A DNA stretch of 23,628 nucleotides, taken from the NCBI GenBank assembly GCA_019243595.1, contig JAFAUA010000017.1, positions 1 through 23,628 on the forward strand, in the 5' to 3' direction. Each line of letters starts with the position of its first letter. Positions within the stretch are counted from its first letter, which is position 1. A program made the translations under genes and the position numbers. Source of the stretch: Acidimicrobiia bacterium (GTDB taxonomy: Bacteria; Actinomycetota; Acidimicrobiia; Acidimicrobiales; AC-14). Shown here piece after piece: positions 1 to 6,058 of this stretch. The notes under the pieces are model-generated. The model saw nothing but the letters and a program-made list of their open reading frames with translations, had not been told where the DNA came from and searched no databases.

Positions 1-45
1 ATGCGGAAGTTGTGCCTGGGGTCGAGCATTGATTCCGAAACTACC

Positions 46-51
46 GGGAGG
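46..51 (+). promoter_or_regulatory. Ribosome binding site for the F420 reductase-like gene
   Basis: GGGAGG lies 8 nt before the ATG at 60 and decides that start. The 59 bases before this gene hold no other feature I can support. Confidence 0.6.
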
Positions 52-59
52 CACGAGCA

Positions 60-734
60 ATGCGGTTCGGGGTGCTGGGAACCGGGATGGTCGGGAAGGC
101 GATCGCCTCGAGGCTTGTGGAGGTCGGCCACGAGGTGTGCATGGGGTCGCGCACGGCCGACAACGAGGAGGCCACCAGCTGGGCCTCCGGTGCCGGCGAT
201 TCGGCCGCCCACGGCACCTTTGCCGACGCCGCCGCCTTCGGCGAGGTGCTGTTCAACTGCACCGGCGGGATGGTGTCGGTCGCGGCGTGCGAGGCCGCGG
301 GCGAGGACAACATCGGCGACAAGGTGCTGATCGATGTCTCGAACCCGCTCGACTTCTCTCACGGAATGCCGCCATCGCTCTCGGTGGCCAACACCGACAG
401 CGTGGGCGAGCAACTCCAGCGCCGCTTCCCCAGCGCTCGCGTCGTCAAGAGCCTCAACACAATGAACTGCTCGGTGATGGTGAACCCGTCCGCCCTGCCC
501 GGCCACCACAACGTCTTTGTGTCCGGTGACGACGCGGACGCCAAGAAGGCGGTGAGGGGGATCCTTGGTCAGTTCGGCTGGCCCGAGGCCGCCGTCATCG
601 ACCTCGGTGACATCAAGAGCGCCCGTGGCGCCGAGGCGTTGGTGCTGTTCTGGGTGTTCCTGCGCGGCGCGCTGGGGGACAACCAGTTCAACCTCGGGGT
701 GGTGCCTCCGCCGGCCCTTCCATCATCTGCATGA
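60..734 (+). CDS. NADPH-dependent F420 reductase-like oxidoreductase
   Basis: A 224-residue protein with an N-terminal Rossmann fold: GVLGTGMVG (residues 4-12) is the dinucleotide-binding loop and the GSRT stretch after the second strand is the usual NADP 2'-phosphate contact. The later segments DVSNPLDF and VVKSLNTMN and the near-terminal QFNLGVV are typical of the NADP oxidoreductase, coenzyme F420-dependent family (about 200-225 residues), which moves hydride between NADP(H) and F420 or related acceptors in the cytoplasm. The ATG is preceded by GGGAGG at 46-51 with 8-nt spacing, which fixes the start. Most relatives end just after the VV of this terminal motif; here the frame runs on about ten residues (PPPALPSSA) into the 3' end of the convergent SDR gene. 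The family is clear, but the true substrate (F420 or another) cannot be read from sequence. Confidence 0.85.
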   Translation: MRFGVLGTGMVGKAIASRLVEVGHEVCMGSRTADNEEATSWASGAGDSAAHGTFADAAAFGEVLFNCTGGMVSVAACEAAGEDNIGDKVLIDVSNPLDFSHGMPPSLSVANTDSVGEQLQRRFPSARVVKSLNTMNCSVMVNPSALPGHHNVFVSGDDADAKKAVRGILGQFGWPEAAVIDLGDIKSARGAEALVLFWVFLRGALGDNQFNLGVVPPPALPSSA

Positions 735-1500
735 CGTAGTCGAGCACGCCGTCGATGCCGGCGCCGTGCAGGATCATCCCGCCGTCGACGACCAGCACCT
801 GCCCGGTGATGTAGCGGGCCAGGTCGGAGCTGAGGAAGACCACGACGTCGGCGATGTCCTCGGGATCGCCGACCCGGCCGAGCGGCGTGCGGTCCGTCCA
901 GATCTGCTCCCACTGACCGAGCCCGAGCAACGGCGTCGTCATTGCCGAGCGGACGGCACCCGGTGCCACGGCGTTGACCCGGATGCGGCGGGCCCCGTAC
1001 TCGAGGGCCGCCGACTGGGTGAGGGCGACGATCGCGGCCTTGGCCGCCGAGTACGGCCCCTCGCCCGGTGACGGGCGGATGCCGCTGATCGACGCGGTGT
1101 TGACGATGCTGCCTCCGCCGCCGGCGAGCATGTGCGGCACCGCGGCCCGAATGCCGTGCCAGACGCCGTGCAGGTTCACGTCGACGACCCGGCGGAACTC
1201 GTCGGGCTCGTATTCGTGCAGGCGGGCCATGCCCCCCGTCCCCGCGTTGTTGAAGATGGTGTCGAGCCCGCCCAGCCGGGCGGCGGCGTCGTCGACGGCG
1301 GCGCGCACGGCATCAGGGTCCCGGACGTCGACGGCGAATGAGACCCCGCCGACCTCGTCCGCCACCGCCGCGGCCGACTCGCCGTCGAGGTCGAGGACCG
1401 CGACCTGTGCTCCCTCGGCAGCCATGCGCCGGCACGTCCCCCGCCCGATCCCGGATCCGCCGCCGGTGACGACCGCCCGTCGCCCTTCGAGAAGCCCCAT
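688..1500 (-). CDS. SDR-family oxidoreductase
   Basis: A 270-residue classical short-chain dehydrogenase/reductase. The cofactor loop TGGGSGIG is at residues 12-19, NNAG at 84-87, and the catalytic set is Ser137, Tyr150 and Lys154 (Ser to Tyr spacing of 13 and YxxxK as expected). Asp at the end of the second strand (VLDLDG) suggests NAD(H) rather than NADP(H). The C-terminal VVDGG motif is present, followed by a tail of about 30 residues not needed for the fold. The frame is open 31 codons further upstream, but the family begins at MGLLEGRRAVV, and a TACGCT hexamer sits 9 nt before that ATG. The last 47 bp overlap the convergent reductase gene. It oxidises or reduces an alcohol/ketone, substrate unknown. 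Confidence 0.88.
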   Translation of the reverse strand: MGLLEGRRAVVTGGGSGIGRGTCRRMAAEGAQVAVLDLDGESAAAVADEVGGVSFAVDVRDPDAVRAAVDDAAARLGGLDTIFNNAGTGGMARLHEYEPDEFRRVVDVNLHGVWHGIRAAVPHMLAGGGGSIVNTASISGIRPSPGEGPYSAAKAAIVALTQSAALEYGARRIRVNAVAPGAVRSAMTTPLLGLGQWEQIWTDRTPLGRVGDPEDIADVVVFLSSDLARYITGQVLVVDGGMILHGAGIDGVLDYVMQMMEGPAEAPPRG

Positions 1501-1509
1501 GGGCCGCCG

Positions 1510-1515
1510 AGCGTA
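1510..1515 (-). promoter_or_regulatory. -10 element, near-leaderless promoter of SDR gene
   Basis: On the minus strand TACGCT (TANNNT type) stands 9 nt before the ATG at 1500, and no Shine-Dalgarno sequence lies between. Transcription would begin at or within 2-3 nt of the start codon. The same arrangement recurs at other genes in the window. Confidence 0.45.
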
Positions 1516-1586
1516 GGACCGTAAGGAACCCGGGTGCCCGTCGTTCCCAATTGCAGAAGCGACCGATAGGGGGGTCAGGGGTGCAG

Positions 1587-1712
1587 ATGTCACGAGGGGC
1601 GATGCGCGTCAACGTGTCGCTTGGGCTTGTGTTCGTCAGCCTGCTCGCCGAGCTGCTGTTCGTCCTGCTCGTGGGCTATGGGCTGTACCGCGTCGTCGAG
1701 GTCGTGCGCTAG
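1587..1712 (+). CDS. Small single-span membrane protein, unknown
   Basis: A 41-residue open frame, MSRGAMRVN then a hydrophobic run from about residue 10 to 33 (rich in Leu, Val and Phe), then YRVVEVVR. It reads as one membrane helix with short positively charged ends. AGGGG at 1577-1581 is 5 nt before the ATG, which supports this start; an in-frame GTG at 1581 and an ATG at 1602 are alternatives. It lies between the divergent SDR gene and the selenoprotein candidate, ending 29 nt before the latter's ATG on the same strand. I do not recognise a family. The clean helix and ribosome site make it likelier than chance, but short frames in GC-rich DNA are easily spurious. Confidence 0.5.
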   Translation: MSRGAMRVNVSLGLVFVSLLAELLFVLLVGYGLYRVVEVVR

Positions 1713-1726
1713 CGCACTCTCACCCG

Positions 1727-1732
1727 TAGGCT
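1727..1732 (+). promoter_or_regulatory. -10 element, near-leaderless promoter of selenoprotein candidate
   Basis: TAGGCT lies 9 nt before the ATG at 1742. There is no purine-rich ribosome site in the gap, so an almost leaderless transcript is likely. It also starts only 14 nt after the stop of the small membrane ORF, which could alternatively read through into this gene. Confidence 0.4.
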
Positions 1733-1741
1733 CCGGGCTGT

Positions 1742-2224
1742 ATGGCCCGCATCGACATCCCCGAGGGCGAGGGCGGCGACGCCGCCCAGGTCTGGATGTT
1801 GCGCCCGGAGATGGCCGGCGCCGCCGGCAAGATGAGCGAGGCCGCCTATCACCGCAGCAAGCTGCCGGCGCGTGAGCGTGAGGCAGCCCGCATGCGGGTC
1901 GCCCAGCTCAACGACTGCCCCATATGACTGAACTTCAGGGCTGCGTCGGTGGCGCAGCAGGGGGCATCTGAAGAGCTCTACGCCCACGTGGCGGAGTACC
2001 GGTCGTGGCCGGGCTACACCGACCGGGAGCGGCTGGCGATCGAGTTCGCCGAGCGGTTCGTCGTCGACCACACGAACATGGACGACGAGTTCTTTGGCCG
2101 CCTTCGGACGCATTTCGCCGACGACGAGATCGTCGATCTGGGCCTGTGCGTGGCCATCTTCATGGGCCTCGGCCGCTTCCTCCGCGTCCTCGGTATCGAC
2201 GAGGCCTGCCCCTGGGACGGGTAA
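1742..2224 (+). CDS. AhpD/carboxymuconolactone decarboxylase-family selenoprotein candidate (in-frame TGA = Sec62)
   Basis: One reading frame of 160 residues interrupted only by TGA at 1925-1927. The protein reads ...REREAARMRVAQLNDCPI, then TGA, then LNFRAASVAQQGASEELY..., and ends in TAA. This is the AhpD/carboxymuconolactone decarboxylase fold, whose redox centre is CxxC; the TGA falls exactly on the second Cys, giving C59-P-I-U62. In M. tuberculosis AhpD that second Cys is the reactive thiol, and Glu12 residues before the first Cys belongs to the proton relay; Glu47 occupies that place here, while the relay His four residues after the second Cys is Arg66. The sequence after the TGA is intact to its end, and a SECIS-like hairpin begins 12 nt after the TGA. 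Predicted role: thiol/selenol peroxidase or peroxiredoxin-linked disulfide reductase in the cytoplasm. A nonsense-mutated pseudogene or base-call error (TGC/TGT to TGA) is the alternative. No Sec machinery gene is in the window. Confidence 0.75.
1925..1958 (+). promoter_or_regulatory. UGA(Sec) codon with bacterial SECIS-like hairpin
   Basis: The TGA is 1925-1927. From 1940 to 1958 the RNA can pair GCUGCGUC with GGCGCAGC: six Watson-Crick pairs, one U-G pair, then C-G, closing a GGU loop at 1948-1950. The loop begins 20 nt after the UGA. Bacterial SECIS elements are hairpins just downstream of UGA with an apical G in the first two loop positions roughly 16-37 nt away; E. coli fdhF has GGUC at its loop. 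A further CTTCAG (1933-1938) can pair with CTGAAG (1968-1973), extending the structure across an asymmetric internal loop. Confidence 0.65.
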
Positions 2225-2238
2225 GGCGACCGAAAAAC

Positions 2239-2262
2239 TTCCCTGACTATCGTGTCAGGGAA
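2239..2262. promoter_or_regulatory. Operator-like inverted repeat over crotonase promoter and ribosome site
   Basis: Perfect 9-bp arms TTCCCTGAC (2239-2247) and GTCAGGGAA (2254-2262) flank TATCGT, itself a TANNNT -10 candidate. The right arm carries the only Shine-Dalgarno-like run (AGGGA) and ends 2 nt before the ATG at 2265. Size and symmetry suit a TetR-type dimeric repressor, as often controls acyl-CoA genes. As RNA the same arms could form a hairpin hiding the ribosome site. The core CTGAC-N6-GTCAG recurs at 20168-20183. Confidence 0.7.
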
Positions 2263-2264
2263 TT

Positions 2265-3071
2265 ATGCCGATTCACTTTGAGGCGGACGACCACGTCGCG
2301 GTCATCACCATCGACAGGCCCGAGGCCCGCAACGCACTCGACATGTACCACTTCCGCGACCTGGCCGCGGCGTGGCGCAAGGTAAAGGACGACGACGACA
2401 TCTGGGTCGCAATCGTCACCGGTGTGGGCGATGCGTTCATGGCCGGCGCCGACCTGAAGACGTTCATCCCGCAGGTCACCAAGCTCCAGAAGGAGATCCA
2501 GGCGGGTGGCGTCAAGGAGATCGACGGCTGCCGACTTTCTGACAGCGTCTACGCCGTCCTGCGCAATGTTGCGATCTACAAGCCGATCATCGCCGCCGTC
2601 GGCGGCCCGGCCGTTGCCGGCGGGATGGAGATGCTCGGCGGCGTCGACATCCGCATCGCCACACCCGACGCCACCTTCGGCGTCATGGAGCCGAAGCGAG
2701 GTTTGTTCGCGGGCGGCGGCACCACCGTCCGCCTGCCCCGTCAGCTGGCGTTCCCGGCGGCCATGGAGTTCCTCCTGACCGCCGAGCGCTTCCCGGCCCA
2801 GCGGGCGCTCGAACTGGGGCTGATCAACGAGATCGTTCCGCGCGAGCAGCTGATGGACAAGGCCCACGAGTGGGCGCGCCGCATCACCGCCAACGCGCCC
2901 CTTGCCGTGCAGGCCACCAAGGAAAGCGTGCTGAAGGGTCTGCTGGTCGACCTCGAAGAGGCCTACAAGGTCGAGTCCGAGATCAGCGGCCGGGTGTTCC
3001 AGACCGAGGACGCCAAGGAGGGCCCGAAGGCCTTCGCCGAGAAGCGACCGCCCGTCTGGCAGGGCAAGTAA
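2265..3071 (+). CDS. Enoyl-CoA hydratase/isomerase (crotonase) family protein
   Basis: A 268-residue crotonase. VAVITIDRPEARNAL near residues 11-25 opens the fold, AGADLK (60-65) forms the first oxyanion-hole element, and GGPAVAGGMEML is the second. Glu122 and Glu142 (in MEPKRG) match the two catalytic glutamates of enoyl-CoA hydratase, so hydration of 2-enoyl-CoA to 3-hydroxyacyl-CoA is plausible; other crotonase reactions are possible. Length is normal. The thiolase-like gene follows after 5 nt, so the two are co-transcribed and probably coupled. The start lies 2 nt after a palindromic operator that also covers the -10 and ribosome site, implying tight repression until an acyl-CoA-type signal appears (inference). 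Confidence 0.9.
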   Translation: MPIHFEADDHVAVITIDRPEARNALDMYHFRDLAAAWRKVKDDDDIWVAIVTGVGDAFMAGADLKTFIPQVTKLQKEIQAGGVKEIDGCRLSDSVYAVLRNVAIYKPIIAAVGGPAVAGGMEMLGGVDIRIATPDATFGVMEPKRGLFAGGGTTVRLPRQLAFPAAMEFLLTAERFPAQRALELGLINEIVPREQLMDKAHEWARRITANAPLAVQATKESVLKGLLVDLEEAYKVESEISGRVFQTEDAKEGPKAFAEKRPPVWQGK

Positions 3072-3076
3072 CCGCC

Positions 3077-4597
3077 GTGGCGATCGATCCCCGCACTCCG
3101 TGCCTCATCGGTGCCGCCCAACGCACGTGGCGACCGGTGAATCCCGACCCCGTTGACGCGCCCGAGCCGCTCGACATGTGGGAGGAGGTGGCGCGGACCG
3201 CGGCCCAGGACTGGGGTGTTCCGAACCTCACCACCGACGTCGAGAGCGTGCAGATCGTCTACACCCAGACCTGGCCGTACGACGATCCCGTCGGTCGCCT
3301 CTGTGAACGTCTCGGTGCCCAGCCCAAGCACCGCTTCTACTCGGGCATCGGTGGCACGACGCCCCAGGTCCTAGTCAACCAGACCGCCGAGTCGATCCTG
3401 CGCGGTGAGTACGACCTGGCGCTGATCACCGGCGCCGAAGCCCTCGACACCGTGCGCCGGGCGAAGAAGCAGGGCCGCCGGCTGCCTTGGAGCCATCGGA
3501 ATCCGGAGAAGGTGCCGTTTCCGTTCGAGGCCCCGTTCCACCCCGCCGAGGTCGCCCACGACGTCTTCCAGGCGTGGCTCACCTTCCCGGTGTTCGACAT
3601 CGCCCGCCGAGCCCACCTCTGCCACCTGCCCGAGGGCTACCGCGAGCGGCTCGGCCGGCTGCTCGCGCCGATGACCGAGGTCGCGGCGACCAACCCCTAC
3701 GCCTGGTTCCCGCGCCAGCGCTCGGTCGACGAGCTGATCACCCCGACGCCCGACAACCGCCTCGTCGGTTATCCGTACACGAAGTACATGGTGTCGATCA
3801 TGGACGTCGACATGGCCGCCGCCCTTTTTGTCGCCAGCCACGAGAAGGCCGATGCTCTGGGCGTCCCCGCCGACAACCGCGTGTACCTGCACGGGTGGGC
3901 CTACGGCAACGACCCCTGGTACATCGCCGAGCGCCCCGAGCTGTGGCGGTCCGAGGCCATGGCTCAGGTGAGCCAGGCCGCGCTCAACATGGCCGGCGCC
4001 GGCATCGACGATGTCGCTCACATCGACCTCTACAGCTGCTTCGCCAGCTCGGTGCTGTTCGGGATCGACGCCCTGGGCCTGAAGGAGGAGGACGTCTTCG
4101 AACGACCGGTCACTGTCACTGGCGGCCTGCCGTTCTCCGGTGGCGCCGGCAGCGACTACATGACCCATTCGATCGCGGCGATGGCCGGCGTGCTGCGCGA
4201 GGACCCGGGCTCGCTCGGCTTGGTCAGCGGCGTCGGCATGCACATGTCCAAGCACGTGTACGCCGTCTACGGCACCGAGCCGCCGGCCCAACCCCTGCAA
4301 CCCGTCGACGGCGACGCTTTGCAGGCGAGCATCGATGCCGTCCAGCCCAAGCTGGCGATCACCGACAGCTACGTCGGAGGGGCGACGATCGCCACGTACA
4401 CGGTGGCCCACGGCCGCGGCGGTGACGCCGAGTGGGGCCTTGCCGTGTGCGACGTCGGCGATGGGACACGCACCTACGCCAAGTTGCTCGACCCCGAACA
4501 CCTCGCCCAGGCCGAGGCCACCGAGCTCGTCGGAGCCGCCGTGAACCTGGTGCCCGGCGACAACAACGCCAACGTGGTGAAGGAGCTGTTCCTCTAG
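3077..4597 (+). CDS. Thiolase-like protein type 1 (acetyl-CoA acetyltransferase-like) with extra C-terminal domain
   Basis: 506 residues from GTG at 3077, 5 nt after the crotonase stop; the frame is open upstream, but that part only shadows the crotonase gene. It has the doubled thiolase fold: GIGGTTPQVLVN (about 90-101), DLYSCFASS (about 317-325), GGLPFSGGAGSDYMTH (about 349-364) and SGVGMHMSKH. The place of the usual nucleophilic Cys is taken by the TTPQ stretch, and the C-terminal CxG cysteine is replaced by SGVG, as in mycobacterial TLP1 proteins, so classical thiolysis is doubtful. Residues from about 400 onward resemble the additional C-terminal (OB-like) domain of that family. Pairing with a crotonase places it in acyl-CoA metabolism; the reaction is unknown. 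Its TAG shares the palindrome CTAG with the stop of the convergent peptidase gene. Confidence 0.82.
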   Translation: MAIDPRTPCLIGAAQRTWRPVNPDPVDAPEPLDMWEEVARTAAQDWGVPNLTTDVESVQIVYTQTWPYDDPVGRLCERLGAQPKHRFYSGIGGTTPQVLVNQTAESILRGEYDLALITGAEALDTVRRAKKQGRRLPWSHRNPEKVPFPFEAPFHPAEVAHDVFQAWLTFPVFDIARRAHLCHLPEGYRERLGRLLAPMTEVAATNPYAWFPRQRSVDELITPTPDNRLVGYPYTKYMVSIMDVDMAAALFVASHEKADALGVPADNRVYLHGWAYGNDPWYIAERPELWRSEAMAQVSQAALNMAGAGIDDVAHIDLYSCFASSVLFGIDALGLKEEDVFERPVTVTGGLPFSGGAGSDYMTHSIAAMAGVLREDPGSLGLVSGVGMHMSKHVYAVYGTEPPAQPLQPVDGDALQASIDAVQPKLAITDSYVGGATIATYTVAHGRGGDAEWGLAVCDVGDGTRTYAKLLDPEHLAQAEATELVGAAVNLVPGDNNANVVKELFL

Positions 4598-5952
4598 CGG
4601 AGCTGTTGGGCCACGCGGCCGATCGGCGCGGTGGCCAGCTTGGAAACCAGGTCGGCGGCCGCCTGGGCGACGGCCTCCAGATCTCCCTTGTCCATGCGGG
4701 CGGGGACGTCGCCGTCGGTGTGGTACTCGGGGTAACCGGCCACGGGCCACGCGACGGGGACGCCGGCGTCGCCGAACCACTGGGCGTCGGTGCGCCAGCT
4801 GCCGCCGCCGATCGTGGCCTTGGCGACCTGCGACGTCACCGGCAGGCCGAGGACGCCGTGGGCGGCGAACGTGGAGATGAAGAGCGACGCCAGCGTCGGC
4901 TCCTCGGAGAACACCATCGCCCGCCAGCTGAAGATGGGGGCGTCGTGGCCGGCGACGGAGTGAATCGGATCCTGCACGTCGGACGCCCGCGCCGACGAGG
5001 CGTCGAGGTTCATCACGGCCTTGAGGTCCGACATGTGCACGCCGGCGACTCCGCTTGGCGATGACAGTTCCGCGGCGAAGCCTCGCGACCCCAGCAAGCC
5101 GTACTCCTCGCCGTCGAACAGTCCGACGAGGACACCCACGCCGGGGCGAGACGCCGCCAATTCGTGGGCGGCCCGCAGCACTGCCGCTGCGCCGCCGCCG
5201 TTGTCGGCCGCGGCCTGGAACCAGCCGTCCATGTGGCCCATCAGGGCGACGTACTGCGACGACCCGGCGGGCGGTCGCAGGATCCCGATGACGTTGTGGG
5301 CGACGGCCGGGACCGACGCTCCCATCGCCCGCAAGCGCACCCGCTGGCCGACGATGTCGTTGCCGACGACCGCGACGATGGCGGGAATCGTCGTGTGCAG
5401 CCGCACCGAGTAGATGAGATTCCGCGTCGTGTCGCCCTGGACGATGGCCCCGACGCCACCCTTGGAGACGATCGACGCCACGTCGGCCGAGGCGTTGAAG
5501 GTGACGTTCTTCCACTCGGGGCTGCCGTCGCTGAACGGCACGAAGCCGCAGTCGCCGGGCCCCACGTCGGCCAGCTTCTTCACCGTGCACTGGATGCCGG
5601 CGGCTGACGTCGGGGCGATGTCGAAGGCGCTCTCGGTCTTGAAGGCGTGCCCGTCGCCGAGGCGCACGAGCGTGGGGCGATCGCCGCGGGCGTAGTCGAC
5701 CGCCCAGCGATTGAGCCCGCCGACGTCGTCGCGCACGACTTGGTAGCGGTCGCTCGCCAGTTGTCCGGCCGCGTAGTTGGCGACCCGCCCCATCGCCGGG
5801 GTCCCGAAGCGTCGATATTCGGGAGCGGGGGAGAGCCGGACGATCTTCGCCAGATGGTCGGCGGCCGTGGGTGCCCGTCTCGAGGGATGGGCGAGCGCGG
5901 TCGCCGGGGCGCACAGCGCCAACGCCACGATCCCCACCAGCACCCGCCGCAT
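4594..5952 (-). CDS. Secreted M28-family zinc metallopeptidase
   Basis: 452 residues from ATG at 5952. MRRVLVGIVALALCAPATALA is a clear Sec signal peptide with an ALA cleavage site near residue 21, which decides the start over a much longer open frame. A protease-associated-type insert spans about 130-215. The M28 zinc set is complete: His240 and Asp242 (GHMD), Asp250 (ADNGGG), Glu282-Glu283 (DGEEYG), Asp317 and His411 (EYHTDGD). It should be an exported aminopeptidase or carboxypeptidase cleaving single residues from peptides, or a glutaminyl-cyclase-like relative. The gene diverges from the PQQ-propeller gene across 106 bp, and its stop overlaps that of the thiolase-like gene. Released amino acids could feed an importer of the kind encoded at the window's end (inference). 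Confidence 0.9.
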   Translation of the reverse strand: MRRVLVGIVALALCAPATALAHPSRRAPTAADHLAKIVRLSPAPEYRRFGTPAMGRVANYAAGQLASDRYQVVRDDVGGLNRWAVDYARGDRPTLVRLGDGHAFKTESAFDIAPTSAAGIQCTVKKLADVGPGDCGFVPFSDGSPEWKNVTFNASADVASIVSKGGVGAIVQGDTTRNLIYSVRLHTTIPAIVAVVGNDIVGQRVRLRAMGASVPAVAHNVIGILRPPAGSSQYVALMGHMDGWFQAAADNGGGAAAVLRAAHELAASRPGVGVLVGLFDGEEYGLLGSRGFAAELSSPSGVAGVHMSDLKAVMNLDASSARASDVQDPIHSVAGHDAPIFSWRAMVFSEEPTLASLFISTFAAHGVLGLPVTSQVAKATIGGGSWRTDAQWFGDAGVPVAWPVAGYPEYHTDGDVPARMDKGDLEAVAQAAADLVSKLATAPIGRVAQQLR

Positions 5953-5970
5953 GGGGACAAGTTCGTCCCC
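5953..5970. promoter_or_regulatory. Inverted repeat abutting the M28 peptidase start codon
   Basis: GGGGAC (5953-5958) and GTCCCC (5965-5970) are perfect 6-bp arms around AAGTTC, directly touching the ATG of the peptidase gene. It may be an operator or an RNA hairpin at the start; with 6-bp GC arms chance is a real possibility. The rest of the 5971-6058 gap shows only the ribosome site of the gene at 6059. Confidence 0.3.
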
Positions 5971-6058
5971 GGCGGTCCTGATCCCTGGCCCAAAAGCAGG
6001 AGATCGGATCCGGGTGGCGAAACAGGCATGAACTTCGCTTGGGGAGGGAGCACACCCA

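Noticed and set aside
1..330. An open frame from the first base of the window
   Set aside because: It overlaps the F420 reductase-like gene out of frame and encodes an Arg/Pro-rich sequence without family features.
1742..1927. Reading 1742-1927 and 1949-2224 as two separate short genes
   Set aside because: They are in one frame, together make a single AhpD/CMD-family protein, and the second piece has no start signal of its own; the TGA sits on the CxxC motif.
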